Shown in pieces: positions 1 to 6,927 of a stretch of 6,971 nucleotides of DNA (its first letter is position 1; each line of letters opens with the position of its first letter). Under the pieces are notes generated by a model. That model did no database searches. It was not told where the DNA came from and worked only from the letters and a program-made list of their open reading frames with translations. Source of the stretch: Acidobacteriota bacterium (GTDB lineage Bacteria; Acidobacteriota; Terriglobia; UBA7540); the NCBI GenBank assembly GCA_021827245.1, contig JAKAWN010000355.1, forward strand, positions 1-6,971, written 5' to 3'. The position numbers were made by a program, and so were the translations under genes.

Positions 1-349
1 TTCCGGAATTTACCAGCCGCACCCGTTCTATGGAAGGAAAAGCCTTGATAATTTCCTCTGCCAGGGCCACTTCGGCAGCCGTCGAGGCGCCAAAGCTGGT
101 TCCGGTTTCAAGCACAGCAGCAAGAGCCTGCATGACTTCAGGGTGACAATGGCCCAGTATCAAAGGTCCCCAGGAAAGCACGAAGTCCAGGTACTCATTG
201 CCGTCAACATCTGTCACGCGAGCACCTCTGCCTCTGGACATAAACAATGGAGTGCCACCCACTGCTCGGAACGCTCGTACCGGCGAGTTCACTCCCCCCG
301 GCATCAGTTCAATCGCTCTACGGAAAAGCTGTTCAGATTTTTCACCCAT
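1..349 (-). CDS. hemL: Glutamate-1-semialdehyde 2,1-aminomutase, N-terminal part (runs off the left edge)
   Basis: PLP-dependent cytosolic enzyme that converts glutamate-1-semialdehyde to 5-aminolevulinate, the last step of the C5 route into heme and other tetrapyrroles. The 116 codons present match the family N-terminus: [11 protein letters not shown] at residues 17-27, [10 protein letters not shown] at about 47-56, [12 protein letters not shown] at 59-70 and GTSFGAST at 83-90. The window ends at RLVNSG, just before the segment that contacts the PLP phosphate, so the catalytic lysine is outside. The ATG at 347-349 is chosen because it has AGGA seven bases upstream; another ATG slightly further upstream (354-356) is in a frame that stops quickly. 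It lies 46 bases downstream of the oxidoreductase gene on the same strand, so the two are probably cotranscribed. The identity is clear. The gene is incomplete only because of the window edge. Confidence 0.96.
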   Translation of the reverse strand, partial: MGEKSEQLFRRAIELMPGGVNSPVRAFRAVGGTPLFMSRGRGARVTDVDGNEYLDFVLSWGPLILGHCHPEVMQALAAVLETGTSFGASTAAEVALAEEIIKAFPSIERVRLVNSG

Positions 350-356
350 TCGTCCA

Positions 357-360
357 TCCT
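357..360 (-). promoter_or_regulatory. Ribosome binding site of hemL
   Basis: AGGA on the minus strand, seven bases before the ATG at 347-349. It decides between two nearby ATG codons, because only this one opens the HemL frame. Confidence 0.6.
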
Positions 361-395
361 AACCAAAAGTTTTTGAATTATCGCTGAGTGGAGTC

Positions 396-1592
396 TTACG
401 CATGCTTCGCAGATTGAAGCCTCCTACCACCCAGTACACTATGTGCAGCAACGTCCAAGATGAACTTCGGAAGGCTCAAGAACAGACGACTGCGAAGTCC
501 ACAATATGCCTGCTTCCCTTCAACCAGATCCTGAAATACGTTCAGGAAAGTCCTGCTTCGGCCGCAAAACTGGATCATGCGTGTGGTCACGCTCGCCCCC
601 AGGAACTCCCCTCGGTAAAACTTTGGACATAGCCGGGCACCCAGCATCAATTTGGCCCCAAACTCATTCCATACTTGTTGTGTGTAGGAGCAGCCATTAA
701 GGAGCGAATCGGCCAAAAGCTCCCCTGACCGAAGAGCGAAATACAAGCCCTCGCCCGTAATAGGGTCAGCCAAGCCTGCAACATCTCCAGCAAGTGCCCA
801 CCCCTCGCCTTCCATCCTGATCCGCGCCCAACTATCAACCTCCAAGGAAGGAAGCAAATGGCTGAAAACTGAGGCGCAGTCCGGAGAATAGCCATAACAG
901 TCCATAAAACGAGCCAGCTTTTGCCGGAGATCAGACATTCTAGACTGCCCCACTTTGCCGCATATTCCCACGGATAAATGGTCCTTACGAGGGAACGACC
1001 AGGCATAGCCCTCGAAATCCTTAAAGAATTCAATTCGCAGAAGATCTTCGTGCCCCGGAACGTAATAGCCGTATGTCAGCATAAAGTCATGCGCACTTAG
1101 AGCCCCGGCCAGCTTGTTCCGCAAAGCACTTCGTGCGCCCGCTGCCAGAATCAAATAGTCAGCCCCATAAGATCCTGCGCGCCCTGTGAGACGCCATTTA
1201 TCGCCAATCCGATTTATACAGGTTATCCGGTCCGTTACAACCTCGGCGCCGGCCAGTCTACTCTTTTGAAGAAGGAAATGGTTGAGTTCCCTTCTGGAAT
1301 AAACAACCAGAGGTTCACGGAGATTCACGCGTACAGTTGCACCGCCAGGGGCGCACAACTCCATCTTCCAAACAGGATTAGCCGACCCTGTAGTTTGGAG
1401 AAGATAAGGATATTCTTTGAGCGCCTTATGGCTTAAACCACCACCACACGGTTTCTCCCAGCCAACCTTTTCTTCATAGACGACCACGCGATTGTGATCC
1501 CACTTGCTGCTCGCCTGATCCATGCCCCGCATGAGACGCTCAGCAGCCATCGCCCCGGCAGGCCCCCCTCCAACAATGGCAATCGTTTTCAA
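396..1592 (-). CDS. FAD-dependent oxidoreductase of the geranylgeranyl reductase family
   Basis: Probable flavoenzyme that reduces double bonds of a polyprenyl chain; the substrate cannot be read from the sequence. Numbered from the upstream ATG at 1608-1610 (404 residues), it has an N-terminal FAD-binding Rossmann motif IAIVGGGPAG (10-19), the KPCGGG signature of the family (53-58), YAWSFP (202-207), which matches the family's YxWxFP substrate-pocket motif, and a second FAD motif GDVAGLADPITGEGL (275-289). The length of about 400 residues is normal. It carries ten cysteines, Cys55 being the one in the signature. I prefer the TTG at 1590-1592 as start, giving 398 residues, because AGGGAG lies eight bases upstream, while the ATG six codons earlier has no spaced ribosome site. 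The C-terminal 25 residues are hydrophobic and basic and could touch the membrane. Neighbours are hemL downstream and rfaE2 divergent. Alternatives are a menaquinone- or lipid-tail reductase, or a related FAD monooxygenase-like enzyme. Confidence 0.85.
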   Translation of the reverse strand: MKTIAIVGGGPAGAMAAERLMRGMDQASSKWDHNRVVVYEEKVGWEKPCGGGLSHKALKEYPYLLQTTGSANPVWKMELCAPGGATVRVNLREPLVVYSRRELNHFLLQKSRLAGAEVVTDRITCINRIGDKWRLTGRAGSYGADYLILAAGARSALRNKLAGALSAHDFMLTYGYYVPGHEDLLRIEFFKDFEGYAWSFPRKDHLSVGICGKVGQSRMSDLRQKLARFMDCYGYSPDCASVFSHLLPSLEVDSWARIRMEGEGWALAGDVAGLADPITGEGLYFALRSGELLADSLLNGCSYTQQVWNEFGAKLMLGARLCPKFYRGEFLGASVTTRMIQFCGRSRTFLNVFQDLVEGKQAYCGLRSRLFLSLPKFILDVAAHSVLGGRRLQSAKHA

Positions 1593-1600
1593 TTCTGGCA

Positions 1601-1606
1601 CTCCCT
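1601..1606 (-). promoter_or_regulatory. Ribosome binding site supporting a TTG start
   Basis: AGGGAG on the minus strand ends eight bases before the TTG at 1590-1592. It lies inside the longer reading that begins at the ATG at 1608-1610, so it favours the shorter protein, whose N-terminus would be M-K-T-I-A-I-V-G. Confidence 0.55.
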
Positions 1607-1620
1607 GCATCCTGAAACGT

Positions 1621-1640
1621 CAGAATATCACGGGATTCTG
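1621..1640. repeat. Inverted repeat CAGAAT-N8-ATTCTG (operator-like)
   Basis: A perfect 6-base inverted repeat with an 8-base spacer, lying between the divergent genes. It covers the candidate -10 of the leftward promoter. The geometry fits a dimeric repressor site, but no regulator is encoded nearby and a chance occurrence is possible. Confidence 0.35.
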
Positions 1641-1651
1641 TACAGTGTAAG
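1622..1651 (-). promoter_or_regulatory. Weak candidate promoter for the leftward gene pair
   Basis: On the minus strand CTTACA (1646-1651) and TATTCT (1622-1627) are separated by 18 bases. Each matches four of six positions of the sigma-70 consensus. The site lies upstream of the oxidoreductase start in the divergent region. The matches are modest, so this is only a suggestion. Confidence 0.25.
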
Positions 1652-1672
1652 TTCCACGGTTTCTGGTGAATA

Positions 1673-1686
1673 AGGACGTTGGTCCT
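1673..1686. repeat. Inverted repeat AGGAC-GTTG-GTCCT upstream of rfaE2
   Basis: A perfect 5-base inverted repeat with a 4-base centre, ending six bases before the extended -10 of the rightward promoter. It would cover about -34 to -21 if transcription starts at the GTG. It could be an operator; if transcribed from further upstream it could form a small hairpin. Confidence 0.35.
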
Positions 1687-1691
1687 GTGCG

Positions 1692-1700
1692 TGCTAAAAT
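1692..1700 (+). promoter_or_regulatory. Extended -10 promoter box of rfaE2
   Basis: TGC followed by TAAAAT matches the extended -10 form TGnTATAAT, with one mismatch in the hexamer. No good -35 was found 16-18 bases upstream, which extended -10 promoters can do without. The hexamer ends six bases before the GTG start codon, so the expected transcription start falls on or next to the start codon. Confidence 0.5.
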
Positions 1701-1706
1701 AACCTA

Positions 1707-2216
1707 GTGGATTTGAAGAAAAAAGCAAACCGGCTTGCACTTTCCAAAATACTGCCTTTGGAAGAGGCATACCCGACGATCGAAAACCATAAGGCTCACG
1801 GTGCTCGTATTGTATTTACAAACGGCTGCTTTGACCTGTTGCATCCAGGGCACACACGATACCTCGCGGAAGCCAGGAAACTCGGTGACATCCTGATCAT
1901 CGCCATCAACAGCGATCAAAGCGTTAGGGAATTGAAAGGGGAGGGGCGGCCGATATTTCCACAGGAGGAACGGGCCGAAATCCTTGCAGCTCTAGAAGCC
2001 GTTGATTATGTCACGGTTTTCGACGATCTCACCCCCCAGGCAGTAATTGCCCACATGTTGCCCCACGTGCTGGTGAAAGGGGCCGGGTGGCGGCCAAATG
2101 AGATAGTTGGGCGCGCTGAAGTTGAAGCAGCGGGAGGTAAGGTTGTTTCGATGGCCACCGTTCCTGGATTTTCTACTACGACCATCGTGCAGTCGGTGCA
2201 AAAGGTTTATGGCTAA
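1707..2216 (+). CDS. rfaE2: D-glycero-beta-D-manno-heptose 1-phosphate adenylyltransferase (stand-alone RfaE2/HldE C-terminal type)
   Basis: Cytosolic nucleotidyltransferase that joins heptose 1-phosphate and ATP to give ADP-heptose and pyrophosphate, supplying the heptose of the LPS inner core or a similar glycan. The 169 residues form one cytidylyltransferase-like Rossmann domain: [13 protein letters not shown] at 37-49 with the nucleotide-binding HPGH (46-49), NSD at 68-70, LKGEGRP at 76-82, [13 protein letters not shown] at 123-135 and the STTTIV end motif at 156-161. It corresponds to the C-terminal half of E. coli HldE. The sugar-kinase half (RfaE1) is absent and must be encoded elsewhere. 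Oddity: the usual aspartate of the KG(G/A)D(Y/W) motif is glycine at residue 127. Start: GTG at 1707-1709 has no Shine-Dalgarno site and sits just after a -10 box. The first 30 residues are a poorly conserved extension, so a later start is conceivable. It is the first gene of the rightward group, 15 bases before the ATG of mfd. Confidence 0.92.
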   Translation: MDLKKKANRLALSKILPLEEAYPTIENHKAHGARIVFTNGCFDLLHPGHTRYLAEARKLGDILIIAINSDQSVRELKGEGRPIFPQEERAEILAALEAVDYVTVFDDLTPQAVIAHMLPHVLVKGAGWRPNEIVGRAEVEAAGGKVVSMATVPGFSTTTIVQSVQKVYG

Positions 2217-2231
2217 GAGCCCTCAGACTTG

Positions 2232-5200
2232 ATGTCATCCATTCAGCCGCTGCTCCAGTCGATTCTCGATCATCCTGGGTTGCAGGCAGCGCTCGGGAAG
2301 GCAGAGGCATGCCCAAACGGGGGTCCCCACGAAGTTTCAATTTCCGGACTCACTCGTCCCGCCAAGGGAATTGTTGCAGCACTCCTTGCTCATCAACTGG
2401 CAAGACCTGTCATCATGCTCACTGCAGACAACGAGTCTGCCGAGAGATTGGCAAAGACAGCTTCCACGGCGATGGCCTGGCTCAAACCTCGCGCAGGTAA
2501 TGCTGCAACCTCTCTCGCCGAATTCGATTGCTCGCCCTACGAGGCCCGCTCCCCACACCCTGACATCCTCCAGCGGCGTGCCGTCACGCTCTGGCAAGTA
2601 TCGAGCGGCCAAGTCCAAGTGCTGTGCGTACCTGTCCCGGCTGCATTGATGCGCTATCGTCCGGCCCCTTTCTATCGCTCACTTGCCCTTGAGTTGAAAA
2701 GTGGTGACGAACTGGCTCCAGAGGACCTCGCCGAGCACTTGCTCAAGGTTGGCTACGAACGCGCTGAACCCGTCTCTGCCGTCGGGCAGATCTCGGTCCG
2801 CGGGGGCATCCTGGATGTGTTCCCGCCGGAAACCGCCTGGCCCGTTCGCGTCGAGTTTTTTGGAGATTCCATTGAATCTTTGCGAGAGTTCGATCCCGGT
2901 ACGCAGCGGTCAAGGCAGAGCATTTCGAGCACGTCGCTCCTTCCTCTCAGTGAGGCGGCTGCTCCGTTGAATTTCTTCGATCGACTAACAGGCGTGCTCG
3001 CAAGTAGAAAACCTGCGGGGAAAAAGGATCGGCTCTCAATGGGTTGGGAGGATTTGTACTCCGGGCCATTTCCCGGCTGGGAGTTTTATGTCCCGCTCGT
3101 GGAAGCTCACCCGCACAGCATGTTCTCGCTGCTGGAACGTCCTGTGCTTGTCTGGGATGAACCGGACGACCGGCAAGCACAGGTGCACAAATTCATACAA
3201 CACCTGTACGCCGGGTTCGATACGGTCAGAGACATGAGTCCACAGCCGCCCCAGCCTGATGAGTTGTTCCTGACCGAGGAAGAATTTCAAAAGTCAGTCG
3301 AAATGCTTTCCGCTATCTCGCTCAACGAACTCGTCATTGAAGGTGACTCCGACACAGAGAGATTTCTCGCGGGATCTGCCAAGTCTGATCATCGATTTTT
3401 TGTGCCATCACAGCCTGTGCCAAAGTACCAGGGATCGCTTAAAGTCATGGCAGAGCACCTTCGAGCACAGATCGAAATTGGGGTCAGGGCGGTTCTCGTC
3501 GTTCCGACCGACGCAAAGGCCGACCGGTTGCGCCAGATCTTTTCCGACTACGCTCTCCCCTTTGAAAACATCACCTCCTTTGAGACGGATCTGAAAGCGG
3601 CTCATCCGCACCCTTCCCAGGTGCAACATGGGATGCCGGTCAACGCCTTGATGATCGCCCGCGGAGACATTGAGGCCGGAGTCGTTTTCCCTGATCTTCA
3701 CATACTGCTGCTTTCCGAACGCGATGTGTTGGGAGATTTTGCCTGGGCGGCCGCGCCCCGCAGGGACGGCAATGCGTCGAGTTTTCTTTCAGACTTGAGC
3801 GATCTTGAGGTTGGGGACTTCATCGTTCATGTCGACCACGGCATCGGCATCTATCAGGGATTAAAACAATTGGAAGTCGGCGGCTCAACACGTGACTTCA
3901 TGCTCCTCACTTACCAGGATGACGCCCGGCTTTACGTTCCTCTTGAACGGCTCGATCTCGTAGAAAAGTACCGTTCCAGTGGACAAGGAGTTAAGCCGAC
4001 GCTGAATCGCCTGGGCGGAACATCCTGGCAGCGGACCAAGAAACGTGTGCAGCGCGCCTTGCGCGACATGGCGGAGGAACTGCTGCGCCTTTATGCGGAG
4101 CGGAAAATGCGCGGCGGGACGGCATTCCCTCCAGACAACAACTGGCAGAAGGAATTCGAGGATTCTTTTCCGTTCGAGGAGACGCCCGATCAGTTGACCG
4201 CGATCGATGACATCAAGCGGGATCTTGAATCTTCTGAGCCGATGGACCGCCTGCTCTGCGGCGACGTGGGCTACGGCAAGACCGAACTAGCCATGCGCGC
4301 GGCGTTCAAAGTCGTCCAGGAAAGCCGACAGGTCGCCGTGCTCGCACCAACCACCGTTTTGGCATTCCAGCACTACACAACTTTCCGCCAGCGTATGGCG
4401 CACTTTCCCGTTCGGGTTGAGATGCTCAGCCGCTTCCGCTCGCCGGGAGAGATCAAGAAAACGCTGGCCGACGCCGAAGCGGGCAAAGTGGACGTCGTCA
4501 TCGGAACCCACCGCCTGCTATCCAAAGACGTGCAATTCCAGGATCTGGGACTTCTGATTGTGGATGAAGAGCAACGATTCGGCGTGGCCGCGAAAGAACG
4601 CTTGAAAAAACTGAAAGCTAACGTCGATGTGCTGACCATGTCCGCGACTCCAATACCCCGCACTCTTCATATGGCCTTGGGTGGATTGCGCGATTTGTCC
4701 GTTATTGAGAGCCCTCCGCGCGGGCGACTCGCGATTCAGACCACCGTCGCTACGTTCAACGACAGCCTTATCCAGGCGGCCATTCTGCATGAAATGGAGC
4801 GCGACGGCCAAGTCTACTTTGTCCACAACCGCGTTGAATCGATCTTCACCATCGCCGCCTTGCTTCAGCGGCTGGTTCCGACAGCGCGGATCGGCGTTGC
4901 ACATGGACAGATGGGCGAGCGGGAACTTGAACGAGTGATGCTGAAATTCATGGAGGGCAAGTATGACATGCTGGTGGCCACGGCACTTGTCGAAAACGGA
5001 CTTGATATTCCGCGAGCCAATACCATGATTGTGAACCACGCGGAACGCTTCGGCCTGGCGGATCTATACCAGCTTCGCGGCCGAGTGGGCCGGTCTGACC
5101 GCCGCGCATATGCCTATTTTCTGGTTCCAGCGGTTGACACCCTGACGCCCATTGCCAAGCGTCGACTTGCGGCACTGAAGGAGTTCTCTGATCTGGGCGC

Positions 5201-5798
5201 CGGCTTCCGTCTGGCGGCACTGGATCTTGAGTTGCGGGGCGCTGGAAATGTTTTGGGACACCAGCAACACGGGCACCTCAACGCTATCGGCGTCGACCTT
5301 TACTTGCGCATGCTGGAAGAGACCGTGCACGAACTCAAGGGCGAGCCATCCACGCCCGAGGTTCGCACTTCCTTTAACCTCGGCATCGACATCAAGATTC
5401 CTGAAACCTACATTTCCGACGAACACCAGCGGCTGCGAATGTACAAGCGGATTTCCAGACTCAAAACCTGGGAGTCAGCCAAAGACATGGAAGCCGAGCT
5501 CGCTGATCGCTATGGTCCTATCCCTGAACCCGTCAAGCAACTTCTGAATTACGCAGTCGTAAAATCGCGCGCCGAGCAACTGCTGGTTCAGACAGTGGAA
5601 CGTAAGGGCGGTGAGGTTCGGATGCGGTTTCATGAACAGACACCCGTCAATACCCGAAAATTATTGGAGATGGTTAGCACGCGGCATGGGATGGTTTTGC
5701 AGCCCGATGGCATCCTGCGTGTTCGGGCGAACGATGGAGGCCGAAACATTCTAAAGGAAGTTGAAAACATCTTGATGGAACTACAGCCGCAGCGCTAA
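2232..5798 (+). CDS. mfd: Transcription-repair coupling factor Mfd
   Basis: Cytosolic DNA translocase that removes RNA polymerase stalled at template-strand lesions and recruits UvrA for nucleotide excision repair. At 1188 residues from the ATG it is full length (about 1150-1180 is usual). Order of domains: UvrB-like N-terminal module (about 25-330, with RGGILDVFP at 190-198), a poorly conserved linker domain, the RNA-polymerase-interacting CarD-like domain starting near 524 (VGDFIVHVDHGIGIY), and a superfamily 2 helicase motor. The motor has Walker A GDVGYGKTE at 677-685 (Lys683), Walker B DEEQ at 778-781, SATPIPRT at 804-811, ENGLDIP at 921-927 and RGRVGRS at 949-955. The translocation motif with GAGNVLGHQQHG starts at 1003, followed by the C-terminal autoinhibitory domain. 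All motor motifs are intact, and the N-terminal module lacks a usable Walker A, as is normal. An in-frame TTG lies directly before the ATG, and neither has a convincing Shine-Dalgarno site, so translation may be coupled to rfaE2, which ends 15 bases earlier. Confidence 0.98.
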   Translation: MSSIQPLLQSILDHPGLQAALGKAEACPNGGPHEVSISGLTRPAKGIVAALLAHQLARPVIMLTADNESAERLAKTASTAMAWLKPRAGNAATSLAEFDCSPYEARSPHPDILQRRAVTLWQVSSGQVQVLCVPVPAALMRYRPAPFYRSLALELKSGDELAPEDLAEHLLKVGYERAEPVSAVGQISVRGGILDVFPPETAWPVRVEFFGDSIESLREFDPGTQRSRQSISSTSLLPLSEAAAPLNFFDRLTGVLASRKPAGKKDRLSMGWEDLYSGPFPGWEFYVPLVEAHPHSMFSLLERPVLVWDEPDDRQAQVHKFIQHLYAGFDTVRDMSPQPPQPDELFLTEEEFQKSVEMLSAISLNELVIEGDSDTERFLAGSAKSDHRFFVPSQPVPKYQGSLKVMAEHLRAQIEIGVRAVLVVPTDAKADRLRQIFSDYALPFENITSFETDLKAAHPHPSQVQHGMPVNALMIARGDIEAGVVFPDLHILLLSERDVLGDFAWAAAPRRDGNASSFLSDLSDLEVGDFIVHVDHGIGIYQGLKQLEVGGSTRDFMLLTYQDDARLYVPLERLDLVEKYRSSGQGVKPTLNRLGGTSWQRTKKRVQRALRDMAEELLRLYAERKMRGGTAFPPDNNWQKEFEDSFPFEETPDQLTAIDDIKRDLESSEPMDRLLCGDVGYGKTELAMRAAFKVVQESRQVAVLAPTTVLAFQHYTTFRQRMAHFPVRVEMLSRFRSPGEIKKTLADAEAGKVDVVIGTHRLLSKDVQFQDLGLLIVDEEQRFGVAAKERLKKLKANVDVLTMSATPIPRTLHMALGGLRDLSVIESPPRGRLAIQTTVATFNDSLIQAAILHEMERDGQVYFVHNRVESIFTIAALLQRLVPTARIGVAHGQMGERELERVMLKFMEGKYDMLVATALVENGLDIPRANTMIVNHAERFGLADLYQLRGRVGRSDRRAYAYFLVPAVDTLTPIAKRRLAALKEFSDLGAGFRLAALDLELRGAGNVLGHQQHGHLNAIGVDLYLRMLEETVHELKGEPSTPEVRTSFNLGIDIKIPETYISDEHQRLRMYKRISRLKTWESAKDMEAELADRYGPIPEPVKQLLNYAVVKSRAEQLLVQTVERKGGEVRMRFHEQTPVNTRKLLEMVSTRHGMVLQPDGILRVRANDGGRNILKEVENILMELQPQR

Positions 5799-5898
5799 CA
5801 TGATTCTTCGTGGGAGTCTTACGGCAGTTGAGCTTCGGACACGCGGATGCCGGGGGACTACCTCAGCCCAGCAAAACCTTATGGTTGGGGTGGACACA
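5799..5898 (+). other. Leader of about 100 bases between mfd and the surA-like gene
   Basis: Noncoding if the peptidyl-prolyl isomerase starts at the ATG at 5899. The frame stays open back to an ATG at 5800, but that would add 33 residues (with several arginines) in front of a good signal peptide, and that ATG has no ribosome site. TTGATG (5772-5777) and TAACAT (5796-5801), 18 bases apart, could be a weak internal promoter at the end of mfd. I recognise no riboswitch or terminator. Confidence 0.4.
5887..5893 (+). promoter_or_regulatory. Ribosome binding site of the surA-like gene
   Basis: GGGGTGG lies five bases before the ATG at 5899. It supports that start over the in-frame ATGs at 5800 and 5881, because translation from 5899 begins exactly with a signal peptide. 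Confidence 0.5.
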
Positions 5899-6927
5899 AT
5901 GAAACACAAGACCATCAATCTATTGTTATACGGGGGAATAGCAGCGGTTATCCTGGCATGGACCGTACCGCGAGCCAATGCGGATTCGCACCCTATTCTC
6001 GTTGAACGCATCGTCGCACAAATTAACAACAAGATTATCACACAACGCATGTACGATGCAGAACGCCAAAAGCTGCGTACTGAATTAGCTCAAAAATACT
6101 CCGGCGCAAAGCTTCAGGAGCAATACCTTGCCCATAGCAAAAATCTTCTCCGCGACATGATTGACCAGGATCTGCTGGTTCAAAAAGCGAAAGACGACGA
6201 CATAAGCGTCGAGACCGATCTCATCAGGCGCTTGGACCAGATCCGCCAGGAAAACAACTTGCCATCCCTTGAGGCCCTGCAGCAGGCCGTCGAGAAAGGT
6301 GGGATGAACTGGGAAGATTTTAAAAATCAGATCAGGCGTCAATTGCTGACACAGGAGGTCATTTCACGCGAGCTTGGGTCGCGCATCATCATCTCACGGG
6401 CGGAGGCTCAAAAGTTTTTTGAAGCCCACGAGAAGGAGTTCGATTCTCCACCGGGAGTTCATCTTGCCGAGATTCTGATCTCAACCGACAAGCATTCCCC
6501 GGAAGAAGCAGAAAAGCTGGCGAACAAGGCCCTGGCCGATATTCAGGACGGCGCCCATTTTTCAGAGGTTGCTAAAAAGTACTCCGATGCTCCGAGCGCA
6601 AGCGACGGAGGGGATGTTGGGTTCTTCAAGGCTGGGACGATTGCTCCGGCCATCGCCTCCGCAATTGCCAATGTTGATGTCGGCGAGGTCAGCCCTATTA
6701 TCAAAACTCAGTATGGGTACATGATTTTCAAAGTTCTTGAAAGACGTGTGGGGACAACCCCCACGTTTGACCAAGTTCGAAACCAGGTGATGAACTACCT
6801 CTACGGAGAGAAAATACGCGATTCGTTGCGTGGTTTCCTGACAACCCTGCGCGAGCAGAGTTCCATCCGGCTTGCGCCAGGATTTGTGGATACAGGTGCT
6901 CCTCCCGGAGGAGACAGGAGCGACTGA
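5899..6927 (+). CDS. SurA-like periplasmic peptidyl-prolyl cis-trans isomerase with one parvulin domain
   Basis: Secreted chaperone/prolyl isomerase that probably helps outer-membrane or periplasmic proteins fold. From the ATG at 5899 it has 342 residues. Residues 1-28 form a signal peptide (basic start MKHK, hydrophobic stretch 6-23, A-N-A before a predicted cut at 28/29). A SurA-type helical N-terminal domain follows, with VERIVAQINNKIIT at 35-48 and helices to about 180. A PpiC/parvulin domain spans about 186-283: VHLAEILIS at 187-195, FSEVAKKYSDAPSASDGGDV at 221-240 and YGYMIFKV at 272-279. A C-terminal helix near 290-320 would pack back on the N-domain as in SurA. E. coli SurA has two parvulin domains; this protein has one. 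The second conserved histidine of the family (GYH or GWH) is Met275, so isomerase activity may be weak and chaperone action dominant. It follows mfd on the same strand. PrsA- or PpiD-like naming is the alternative, but there is no lipobox or permanent membrane anchor. Confidence 0.88.
   Translation: MKHKTINLLLYGGIAAVILAWTVPRANADSHPILVERIVAQINNKIITQRMYDAERQKLRTELAQKYSGAKLQEQYLAHSKNLLRDMIDQDLLVQKAKDDDISVETDLIRRLDQIRQENNLPSLEALQQAVEKGGMNWEDFKNQIRRQLLTQEVISRELGSRIIISRAEAQKFFEAHEKEFDSPPGVHLAEILISTDKHSPEEAEKLANKALADIQDGAHFSEVAKKYSDAPSASDGGDVGFFKAGTIAPAIASAIANVDVGEVSPIIKTQYGYMIFKVLERRVGTTPTFDQVRNQVMNYLYGEKIRDSLRGFLTTLREQSSIRLAPGFVDTGAPPGGDRSD

Noticed and set aside
143..376. Plus-strand open frame of 77 codons
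   Set aside because: It is antisense to hemL, has no recognisable protein features, and the opposite strand clearly encodes HemL.
1..1592. hemL plus the geranylgeranyl-reductase-like gene as part of a bacteriochlorophyll cluster
   Set aside because: No bch, chl, puf or crt gene is visible. HemL is a housekeeping enzyme and the reductase family is found in many non-phototrophs.
1638..1645. CTGTACAG 8-base palindrome
   Set aside because: It is short, overlaps the stronger inverted repeat at 1621-1640 only partly, and can occur by chance.
4518..5039. Minus-strand open frame of 173 codons inside mfd
   Set aside because: It lies opposite the highly conserved helicase motor of Mfd. Long antisense frames are common there from codon bias, and the product is His-rich without a domain pattern.
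5064..5426. Minus-strand open frame of 120 codons inside mfd
   Set aside because: It is a shadow of the conserved translocation motif region, with no ribosome site or family resemblance.
5853..5875. G-rich then C-rich stretch in the leader, considered as a terminator or riboswitch stem
   Set aside because: The pairing is short and imperfect, no T-run follows, and no known riboswitch core could be recognised.
5800..5898. 33-residue N-terminal extension of the surA-like protein
   Set aside because: It would bury a textbook signal peptide inside the protein, and the ATG at 5800 lacks a ribosome site. The ATG at 5899 fits both criteria better.
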